Assembly (NCBI GenBank): GCA_021848765.1
Contig: JAJZTU010000026.1
Coordinates: forward strand, 1 to 20,153
Source: Bacillota bacterium
GTDB lineage: Bacteria > Bacillota > GCA-003054495 > Carboxydocellales > JAJZTU01
Direction: 5' to 3'
DNA: 20,153 nt
Below, piece by piece: positions 15,446 through 20,153 of this stretch (position 1 is the stretch's first letter; the number at the start of each line of letters is the position of its first letter). The position numbers were made by a program, and so were the translations under genes. Below the pieces are notes generated by a model. It was not told the DNA's origin. It saw nothing but the letters and a program-made list of their open reading frames with translations, and made no database searches.

Positions 15446-15506
15446 TGCCAGATACCTCCCAAAAAACGCAAAAAAGAACCAAGCAACTTTTTACTTTAGA
15501 ACATAA

Positions 15507-15543
15507 AAAGAGCTTGAGCGGGCACCAAAGTGCCTACCCAAGC
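15507..15543 (-). terminator. Terminator-like hairpin in the leader of the SLH gene
   Basis: GCTTGGG...GGCAC-TTTG-GTGCC...CTCAAGC (15512-15543, read on the minus strand) folds into a 32-nt hairpin, followed by TCTTTTT. No minus-strand gene lies upstream that would need it, so it may be a premature terminator/attenuator for the SLH gene. An A/T hairpin, AAAAAC/GTTTTT, precedes it at about 15578-15596. I do not recognise a known riboswitch consensus. Confidence 0.55.
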
Positions 15544-15614
15544 CTTTATAACAAGAGCATTTTTTGAATAGAAAGCAAAAACCTATCCGTTTTTCTTGTA
15601 ATGGCGTGGTTTCA

Positions 15615-15654
15615 TAATCAGATCTAATACTGATTAGCAAAGTTGTGATATAAT
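15615..15654 (+). promoter_or_regulatory. Promoter with inverted-repeat operator for the alpha/beta hydrolase
   Basis: TATAAT at 15649-15654 lies 30 bp upstream of the hydrolase ATG. A 7-bp inverted repeat TAATCAG-N8-CTGATTA (15615-15621 and 15630-15636) covers the -35 region, which itself matches consensus poorly. The arrangement suggests a dimeric regulator binding over the -35. Confidence 0.55.
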
Positions 15655-15683
15655 TTAGGATATCGACAAAAGGAGGAAAGCGG

Positions 15684-16445
15684 ATGCCCACTATATCCAT
15701 CAATGGTAATTCAATTTATTACGAGTCACCTAATCCGAATTCCCAGGCTCTTCCCCTTGTGTTTGTTCACGGGGCCGGTGGGAGCAGTCACCACTGGTTA
15801 AGTCAATTTGCTTATCTCTCCGGCGGTTACAAACCCCTTGCAGTTGATCTGCCGGGACATGGGCATTCCGGAGGACAAGGCGCCAGGGACATTGTGGATT
15901 ACCGTGAATTCATCAAGTCCTTTGCCGAAGCCTTGGACCTGGGTCCCTTCGTACTGGCAGGCCATTCCATGGGTGGAGCTATTACCTTGGACTTCGCCCG
16001 CCAGTACCCGGAAATGCTCAAGGGCATGATTCTGGTTGGCACCGGAGCCAAACTCAGGGTTGCCCCGGATTTTCTGGAATTTTTCCGCCAGGGCAATAAT
16101 CCTCCCAACCTCCGGCAATTGGCCTATTCGGATAAAACGCCTGATGAGGTTTTCTACCAAGGGGAAAAGGACTATAAACTTACCGGCAATGATATCCGCT
16201 ACGGTGATTTCCTGGCCTGTGACTCCTTTGACATCAGGGCGTCCCTGACCAACATTAATGTTCCTGCCCTAATCATCTGCGGAGAAGAGGATGTGCTGAC
16301 CCCGTTAAAATACTCAGATTACCTGCAAACCAATCTACCGCTGGCAACCATGGACATCCTCCCCAATGCCGGGCACATGGTCATGATCGAACAGCCCGAC
16401 GCGGTAAACACGGCCATAGTGAAATTCCTGCAAGGCCTGAGCTAG
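15684..16445 (+). CDS. Alpha/beta hydrolase
   Basis: 253 aa, full length for the family and without signal peptide. FVHGAGGSSHHW (about residues 27-38) is the oxyanion-hole loop; LAGHSMGGAITLDFA (~92-106) holds the nucleophile Ser95; CGEEDVLTP (~195-203) supplies the acid; and NAGHMVMIEQP (~231-241) supplies the catalytic His. A short cap region lies between ~130 and 180. The sequence resembles generic MhpC/3-oxoadipate enol-lactonase-like hydrolases, so an esterase or lactonase is likely, with substrate unknown. AGGAGG sits 7 nt before the ATG, with a TATAAT promoter just upstream, so it is a single-gene transcript. It is the only clearly intact plus-strand gene in the window. Active-site assignment is sure; specificity is not. 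Confidence 0.93.
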   Translation: MPTISINGNSIYYESPNPNSQALPLVFVHGAGGSSHHWLSQFAYLSGGYKPLAVDLPGHGHSGGQGARDIVDYREFIKSFAEALDLGPFVLAGHSMGGAITLDFARQYPEMLKGMILVGTGAKLRVAPDFLEFFRQGNNPPNLRQLAYSDKTPDEVFYQGEKDYKLTGNDIRYGDFLACDSFDIRASLTNINVPALIICGEEDVLTPLKYSDYLQTNLPLATMDILPNAGHMVMIEQPDAVNTAIVKFLQGLS

Positions 16446-16458
16446 CTAGTGCCTCGCC

Positions 16459-16497
16459 AGGTATCCTTTACCCGTTTTTACGACCGGTCGGATACCT
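16459..16497. repeat. 8-bp inverted repeat downstream of the hydrolase
   Basis: AGGTATCC (16459-16466) and GGATACCT (16490-16497) are perfect inverted arms separated by 23 bp that include the palindrome CGACCGGTCG. There is no T-run after it, so a terminator role is doubtful. The following stretch to 16605 shows no ORF or recognisable element. Confidence 0.4.
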
Positions 16498-16605
16498 ATC
16501 CCAATCCGGTGCTCCTAGTTCCGTACCTTGAAAATAGGTTTTCATCCGTCGTAGGTGGCCCTCAGCCATGGGGAACTACCCTGAAACTAACCACTTTATA
16601 CTTTC

Positions 16606-16743
16606 GGGTCAGGAGGGGGTGGGGTCCCTCCACTCCGACTCCGCAATTCCAGAGTGAGGGAGCCAACTCCCGGTGTGCTATCTACAGAGAGGTCAGCCAA
16701 GTTTACGCCCGTCGGAAGTAGTATGCATGCCTTGACGGGCTAC
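16606..16743 (-). repeat. Structured dispersed repeat, copy B (lacks one terminal arm)
   Basis: 138 bp matching 8468-8608 in the opposite orientation. The inner hairpin GCCCGTC/GACGGGC (16707-16713 with 16734-16740) with GTAGTATGCATGC in its loop is conserved, as is one G-rich terminal arm (AGGAGGGGGTGGGGT). The partner of that arm, present in copy A, is missing here. Copy B lies 160 bp after the hydrolase stop. No ORF is present; 16744-16848 holds nothing I can identify. Confidence 0.78.
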
Positions 16744-16848
16744 TAGATATTACCGGCCGAAAAGAAGGAGCGGCGGTCATAAGGAACATTTATCCGATGC
16801 CTGCTTGATAGAGTTTCATTGTAGAAAAGCTTACTTTTCATTTTGGGC

Positions 16849-16880
16849 AAAAGAAAAAGGCGCTGATTTCTCAGTGCCTT
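16849..16880 (-). terminator. Intrinsic terminator of the toxin-antitoxin operon
   Basis: On the minus strand AAGGCACTGA-GAAA-TCAGCGCCTT forms a 10-bp stem (one non-canonical pair) and is followed by TTTCTTTT. It lies 50 bp after the antitoxin stop, with no other minus-strand gene between. Confidence 0.75.
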
Positions 16881-16929
16881 CATCATCCGGTAGTGCCATT
16901 ACACTTTCTGTATGACTTCCCACAATGCT

Positions 16930-17214
16930 TTATTTTAATGTGACCTGTACTTCTTTCCCAAGGGATCGGGCAACTTTAGCCAGAAAGTCAAGGGATGGAT
17001 TATACGTTCCGCTTTCCAGACGGCTGATATTGGATTTCTGAGTCCCAACCCGGAGCGCCAATTCTTCCTGGGTAATGTTTTGGCTTGTTCTTGCTTCAAT
17101 GATTTGGGAAATCACATCATAACGTGGTTTTAGCTTTTCGTACTCCGTTTTAAATTCTTCGTCTTTCATTAAAAGTTCCTTCACTTCGGAAAACCTTGCT
17201 CCTGCTTTACTCAT
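16930..17214 (-). CDS. XRE-family antitoxin (HigA type)
   Basis: 94 aa from the ATG at 17214 (GAAGGTG upstream); this ATG overlaps the end of the toxin frame by 8 nt, the usual coupling in higBA-type pairs. The helix-turn-helix is clear at residues ~37-90: ISQIIEARTSQNITQEELALRVGTQKSNISRLESGTYNPSLDFL is the XRE signature, with recognition helix QKSNISRLE. The short N-terminal helix (EVKELLMKDEEFKTEYEKL) is typical for the toxin-binding part. The toxin gene upstream is interrupted by a stop codon, so this may now be an orphan antitoxin and autorepressor acting at the palindrome 17611-17636. The gene appears intact. Confidence 0.9.
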   Translation of the reverse strand: MSKAGARFSEVKELLMKDEEFKTEYEKLKPRYDVISQIIEARTSQNITQEELALRVGTQKSNISRLESGTYNPSLDFLAKVARSLGKEVQVTLK

Positions 17215-17572
17215 CCTCACACCTTCTTTCATAATCTTCTTTATAACGCAGTGCCCGTTCAAGCTCTCTTTGCGGCGTTTTTTCGGTTTTTTTGGTAAAA
17301 CCATGAAGTAGCACAAAGGTTTTTTCGTGGTATGTGAAATAAAATATTCTGCTGATGTCCGACGCGAATTTAACTCTCAGCTAAAAAATTCCCTTGTATT
17401 GTTTACCCTTTATCGGTTTTACATAGGGCTCCCTTAATTGGAAACCATGCTTTTCAAGCAGTTCTATTTCACTAAAGGCTTTCGCCCTCATTTTTGCATC
17501 TAACGAAAGCAAATAATCAAGGACAGGAATATCTCCATTTTCCTTTTTATAGTATTCCACTTGCCACTCCAT
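17207..17572 (-). pseudogene. HigB/RelE-type toxin with in-frame amber codon
   Basis: The frame starts at the ATG 17572 (GGAGGTG upstream) and reads VEYYKKENGDIPVLDYLLSL, typical of HigB-like (phage-derived Gp49-like) toxins. It meets TAG at 17381-17383 after 63 codons. Beyond it, the same frame continues with all expected toxin sequence (LRVKFASDISRIFYFTYH, FVLLHGFTKKTEKTP, ELERALRYKEDY) to TAA at 17207-17209. Family members usually have YKGIWELR here; this gene reads YKGIF-stop-LR, which would follow from TGGGAG becoming TTTTAG. The remaining 63 residues lack the catalytic C-terminal half. Pseudogene is most likely; stop-codon readthrough or pyrrolysine use is a remote alternative, with nothing else in the window supporting it. 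Confidence 0.85.
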
Positions 17573-17610
17573 GATACACCTCCAATCTTAGTATATGCCG
17601 TGCCTCACTG

Positions 17611-17641
17611 TTATGTTATCATATATGATAACATAAATCAA
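17611..17641 (-). promoter_or_regulatory. Toxin-antitoxin promoter with perfect 26-bp palindrome
   Basis: 17611-17636 is a perfect palindrome with half-site TTATGTTATCATA. On the minus strand TTGATT (17636-17641) and TAACAT (17613-17618) are 17 bp apart, forming a promoter that encloses the palindrome. Binding by the XRE antitoxin would block the promoter, the standard autoregulation of such operons. Confidence 0.8.
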
Positions 17642-17684
17642 GAAGTTTGAATTTTTTAGAAGAATCGTGCGTTAAATAAAGCGG

Positions 17685-18250
17685 TTATCTTTCTATACCA
17701 TTCGGTTGCCGTATTTCCAATACAATTTTTAAATAATCGTTGTAATCCTTTCCGCGTTTCGGCGGCTCGTCGGAAATGGTGTGTGAGCGAGAAAGAAGGG
17801 TCTTGATAGTCTTTGCCGCCAATCGTCCGGCCGTGTCGTTATCCAGATGCAAAGCAATTTCATTGATTTGTGGGAAGTCTTGTAAGTATTGCATGAGTGC
17901 GGCGGGCGGGGTGCTTTCCTCGATGATTTCTTTCGGTTTATAAATTCCCGCAAGGGACAGGCAGTTTTCCTGCCGCCAGTCCCTGCCGGAAAGCAGCTCC
18001 AACGTGCCGTAGGAAAACAGGTCAATGGCGCTTTCAAACAGATGGAGCCTACGGCTTTCCTGCCGCGCCGGAATAGAGAAGGAGACCACCAGCACCATTT
18101 TCCGTTTCTGATTTTCAGGCTGTCATGAGTGCGGGTGGTATAGACGTTGCCGGAGAAGCGTACCAGCTCCTGCGGCTCGTAATATTGCAGATAGGTCAGC
18201 AGATCCATTTGCTTTGCGCGCTCGATCTGCTCCGGTGTTACATAGGGCAT
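17685..18250 (-). pseudogene. DUF3991/toprim protein of a conjugative element, internally deleted and frameshifted
   Basis: The first 56 codons from the ATG at 18250 (MPYVTPEQIERAKQMDLLTY ... KIRNGKWCWWS) match the conserved N-terminus of DUF3991/toprim proteins of Firmicute conjugative transposons, which are roughly 300 aa. At about 18083 the match jumps, in another frame, to the C-terminal toprim part (FSIPARQ, HLFESAIDLFSYGTLELL, LHLDNDTAGRLAAKTI, GKDYNDYL). The intervening ~100 or more residues are gone. The deletion joins different frames, so no full protein can be made; the C-terminal frame alone is open 17685-18098 but lacks a proper start. The toprim acidic motif LDNDTAG survives. This marks a decayed integrative element. 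Base composition is richer in G+C than the neighbouring toxin-antitoxin genes. Confidence 0.88.
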
Positions 18251-18256
18251 TGTTTA

Positions 18257-18427
18257 TCACCTCTGAAAAATGAAAAAGCACCGGACGGTATCCGATGCCT
18301 TGAGGGCGATGCCCTTTGCGCCCCGGTTTACCCACCGGCCCAGCTTCTGATTCCATATCTCAATGGGAGCGCAGGCCGTCGCGTCGGGTCGCTGCGCGTA
18401 AATCAGCAATTGATCTTGAAACGGGTA
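18257..18427 (-). pseudogene. Fragment of a large conjugative-element helicase/methylase-type protein
   Basis: The frame reads YPFQDQLLIYAQRPDATACA, then EIWNQKLGRWVNRGAKGIAL, a highly characteristic stretch near the N-terminus of the very large (about 2000 aa or more) helicase/DNA-methylase proteins of Firmicute integrative conjugative elements. Similarity begins abruptly at YPF (18427) and stops after KGIALKASD; the frame ends at TGA 18257-18259. The rest of the gene is absent. The stop lies 7 bp before the toprim pseudogene, whose ribosome site GAGGTGA is still present. Together these two remnants show that a conjugative element was once here and has been reduced to under 1 kb. Confidence 0.82.
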
Positions 18428-18430
18428 TTA

Positions 18431-18520
18431 GGACCTCCCGAGACCCGGTGCCGAAGTCCGAACGGTACAAAAGTACCCTGGATACTTAGCCTGGGGGTCA
18501 TCAAAAGTCCGGAAATATAA
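18431..18520. other. Unassigned junction sequence between element relic and molybdoenzyme fragment
   Basis: Ninety bases with no family match that I recognise. It contains a small hairpin CGGTAC-AAAA-GTACC near 18464-18478. It lies exactly between the abrupt start of the conjugative-gene similarity and the start of the xanthine dehydrogenase-like fragment, so it may include an element end or a deletion scar. Confidence 0.4.
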
Positions 18521-18676
18521 TTCAAGCTGCGGTATGGGACGCCAGGAGTTTCGGAATCCGCCCTGGTACCCACAGCCCCGGCTATTCTTAACGCTGTTTA
18601 TCAAGCTTGTGGTGTGCGCATCTATAACTTGCCGGTCGGTAAAAACAAGGTTAAAGCAGAACTGGTCGGTAATTAA
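18521..18676 (+). pseudogene. C-terminal fragment of a xanthine dehydrogenase-family molybdopterin subunit
   Basis: This plus-strand frame runs about 51 codons from just after a TAA (18518-18520) to TAA at 18674-18676. It contains SESALVPTAPAILNAVYQAC and GVRIYNLPV, which correspond to the conserved end of XDH/CoxL-type subunits (GVGEP...PTAPAIANA...GVRI..LP). The key GVGE is degraded to GVSE. Nothing upstream in this frame continues the protein, so some 700 residues are missing. The fragment shows that the neighbouring element insertion or a deletion destroyed a molybdoenzyme gene. It converges on the ABC-transporter operon. Confidence 0.78.
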
Positions 18677-18681
18677 CACAG

Positions 18682-18714
18682 AAAAACAAACCCGACGCAA
18701 AAGGCGTGGGTTTG
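18682..18714 (-). terminator. Intrinsic terminator of the ABC-transporter operon
   Basis: On the minus strand CAAACCC-ACGC...GCGT-C-GGGTTTG forms an 11-bp stem with one bulged base, followed by TTTTT (18686-18682). It lies 52 bp after the solute-binding protein stop. Confidence 0.88.
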
Positions 18715-18766
18715 TCACGAGTTTAAAATCGTTCAGTAGCCTGGCACCGGTGAAAAAGACCATTGC

Positions 18767-19771
18767 TCACTGCTGAGCCTTCAGGTACTGCAAATTCACC
18801 AGGCCCTCCAGGTTCGGCTCCTCCTTAAGGTATCCCGCCTCGTAGGACAGTTTCGCAAACTCCCGCAGGACTTCCCCGTCAATTTCCGTGCTGACCTGGC
18901 CCCTTTCCAGGGCTTTAGCCAGGACATCATCAGGAATCTCCTTATTGACCAGATTTTTAAAAGCCCGCTTGACCAGCATCCGGGCCTCTTCCGGGTTGGC
19001 TTTTGCCGCTTCCACAGCCTTGATATGGGCTTTGACTACCTTTTCCACCAACTGGGGATTGCGCTCCAGGAATTCTTTCCGGGCTGCCAGCACGGTAGTC
19101 GGATACCGTCCGTCCCGCCAAACCTGTTTCCAGTTCAAAAGCACTTTAGCCCCCGCCTTTTGCTCCATCAATACTCCCCAGGGTTCCGGAACCAGGGCGG
19201 CATCTACTTGCTTCTGCACCATTAAGGTAAGGGTATCGGCAGGAGGAACCTGAATAATTTCTACAGTCCCGCCCTTAAGTTTGTCTTTTAAACCGTTAAC
19301 CTGCAGAATATGGCGCAGAGAAATATCCTGGGTGTTCCCTAGCTGGGGAATTGCCACTCGTTTTCCTGCCAAATCCGCTGCGCTCCCAATCCCCGCATCC
19401 CCTCCGGCTACCAGAGTCCCCCCTCCCTCGTAGGCCCCGGCGAGTATAACTACCCCGGCTCCCCTGAGATAATTTGTGATTGCAGGCACAGGCCCTACAT
19501 AAGCAATGTCGATTTCCCCGGCAGAGAGGGCCTCCATCAGGGCCGGCCCTGCATCAAAATGATGGGTTTTCAGTGTGCTTTCCGCTCCCAGTTCCTGTTG
19601 GAAGAGGTTTTTCTCCAGCCCAACCAAAGCTGCCGCATGGGTCAGGTTTGGGAAAAACCCGAGGCGTACCTCATTGACATCCTTTTGCTCACCGCCACAA
19701 CCACTTAAAAGTACACTACCGGCCAAGACCAGTATCATCAACATAAATAAGCCCGCGGCTCGCTTAAGCAT
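18767..19771 (-). CDS. ABC transporter solute-binding lipoprotein, sulfonate/nitrate/taurine type
   Basis: 334 aa. A lipoprotein signal ends in LLSGC (Cys25). The mature part begins VRLGFFPNLTHAAALVGLEKN, then FDAGPALMEALSAGEIDIAYVGPVPAI, LAGKRVAIPQLGNTQDISLR and VDAALVPEPWG, all hallmarks of the SsuA/TauA/NrtA (NMT1-like) group. It should capture a small anionic or sulfonated compound outside the membrane; family members also bind nitrate, thiamine precursors or aromatic acids, so the exact substrate is open. AGGAGGAG precedes the ATG. The gene follows the permease gene by 95 bp on the same strand and ends before a strong terminator, making it the last gene of the operon. The ATPase gene is not in the window. 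Confidence 0.93.
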   Translation of the reverse strand: MLKRAAGLFMLMILVLAGSVLLSGCGGEQKDVNEVRLGFFPNLTHAAALVGLEKNLFQQELGAESTLKTHHFDAGPALMEALSAGEIDIAYVGPVPAITNYLRGAGVVILAGAYEGGGTLVAGGDAGIGSAADLAGKRVAIPQLGNTQDISLRHILQVNGLKDKLKGGTVEIIQVPPADTLTLMVQKQVDAALVPEPWGVLMEQKAGAKVLLNWKQVWRDGRYPTTVLAARKEFLERNPQLVEKVVKAHIKAVEAAKANPEEARMLVKRAFKNLVNKEIPDDVLAKALERGQVSTEIDGEVLREFAKLSYEAGYLKEEPNLEGLVNLQYLKAQQ

Positions 19772-19818
19772 TCTGCTGCTCTCCTCCTATCTCATATAAC
19801 CACAGAAAAAACCTCAGT

Positions 19819-19869
19819 GATTTTACCTAATTACAGTTACGGTTTTACCTATGGCTATGGTTTTGCCTA
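19819..19869 (-). repeat. Three imperfect 11-bp repeats between permease and binding-protein genes
   Basis: On the minus strand TAGGCAAAACC (19869-19859, starting at the permease stop codon), TAGGTAAAACC (19851-19841) and TAGGTAAAATC (19829-19819) recur with periods of 18 and 22 bp. Meaning unknown; slippage-type duplication is possible. Confidence 0.5.
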
Positions 19870-20153
19870 TTTACCTGTAGCAAGTCCCCATCTTCGGAGC
19901 ACACGTTCCTCCAATTGCTTAAACACGCCGTTATCCAGAACCACCCCTATGCAGGCAATGATTAGCATCACTGCCAACACTAGGCTCATGTCCCCTAACC
20001 CCCTACCAATCATAAGTATCTGGCCCAATCCGGTGCCCGAACCAATGAGTTCCCCGGCAATAAGTGCGCGCCAGGCAAAGGCCCAAGCCAAGCGCATTCC
20101 TGTCATGATAGCAGGCACTGTGGAGGGCGCCACTACATACAAGAACAACTTCC
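19867..20153 (-). CDS. ABC transporter permease, sulfonate/nitrate/taurine type, C-terminal part
   Basis: The last ~95 codons of a permease that begins beyond the right edge. The sequence includes VVAPSTVPAIMTGMRLAWAFAWRALIAGELIG, the EAA-type loop by which SsuC/TauC-like permeases contact the ATPase, then SGTGLGQILMIGRGLGDMSLVLAVMLIIACIGVVLD and a short cytoplasmic tail ending in RRWGLATGK. This is the normal C-terminus of the BPD_transp_1 family. It pairs with the binding lipoprotein downstream. A TTG at 20148 is not the start; the frame remains open to the edge. Confidence 0.92.
   Translation of the reverse strand, partial: KLFLYVVAPSTVPAIMTGMRLAWAFAWRALIAGELIGSGTGLGQILMIGRGLGDMSLVLAVMLIIACIGVVLDNGVFKQLEERVLRRWGLATGK

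Noticed and set aside
15446..15683. Known riboswitch (c-di-GMP, c-di-AMP, T-box) in the SLH gene leader
   Set aside because: None of the consensus core sequences I know could be found; only generic hairpins are visible.
17381..17383. Pyrrolysine or selenocysteine recoding of the toxin stop
   Set aside because: The codon is TAG at a position normally Trp or Glu, no recoding element or pyl genes are seen, and inactivation by mutation is simpler.
18428..18763. 111-codon minus-strand open frame
   Set aside because: It covers the transporter terminator and is antisense to the xanthine dehydrogenase-like fragment; no motif or ribosome site supports it.
1..20153. CRISPR array, tRNA or rRNA genes
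   Set aside because: No regularly spaced identical repeats, tRNA cloverleaf signatures or rRNA-like sequence were seen on either strand.

Overview
The window looks like a mid-GC anaerobic Firmicute, probably class Clostridia near the Peptococcaceae. The reasons are strong AGGAGG-type ribosome binding sites, several TTG starts, an S-layer-anchored (SLH) exoprotein, and an adenosylcobalamin (AdoCbl) mutase gene set of the kind found in amino-acid-fermenting clostridia. This placement is inference; there is no rRNA or other marker gene.

Region 1 (1-10378) holds the most interesting content: an apparently undescribed, B12-dependent catabolic gene cluster on the minus strand. In transcription order it encodes a multi-spanning permease, an FCD-domain regulator, a small conserved protein (144 aa), a Rid-family imine/enamine deaminase, a fold-type-I PLP enzyme, a flavoprotein with a four-Cys motif, an 80-aa protein, a cobalamin-binding TIM-barrel mutase whose two domains are in the reverse order to D-ornithine 4,5-aminomutase OraE, and a P-loop protein resembling the KamB-type aminomutase reactivase. 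The start of a Na+/Ca2+-exchanger-family protein follows. The palindrome TCATC-N3-GATGA (one copy with a G) occurs four times, only in the regulatory gaps of this cluster: before the 144-aa gene, before the Rid gene, and twice just downstream of the permease promoter. It probably defines the regulon of the FCD regulator. The substrate cannot be read from sequence. The enzyme set suggests uptake of an amino acid or amine, B12-dependent rearrangement, PLP and flavin chemistry, and clearance of an imine intermediate.

Region 2 (10494-15445) has a DMT/EamA transporter and a zinc phospholipase C-fold protein that are translationally linked, then a large secreted NAGPA/Ig-like/SLH protein. The last has an unusual leader containing a terminator-like hairpin and a 19-codon reading frame.

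Region 3 (15615-16929) has a plus-strand alpha/beta hydrolase with its own promoter and operator-like repeat, followed by one copy of a structured dispersed repeat. The other copy, inverted and more complete, lies between the regulator and permease genes (8419-8608).

Region 4 (16930-18676) is a graveyard. It contains a HigBA-type toxin-antitoxin pair whose toxin has an in-frame amber codon, two deleted fragments of conjugative-element genes (a DUF3991/toprim protein and a large helicase/methylase-type protein), and the last ~51 codons of a xanthine dehydrogenase-family molybdoenzyme gene.

Region 5 (18682-20153) is the 3' part of a sulfonate/nitrate/taurine-type ABC importer: permease C-terminus, solute-binding lipoprotein and a clear intrinsic terminator.
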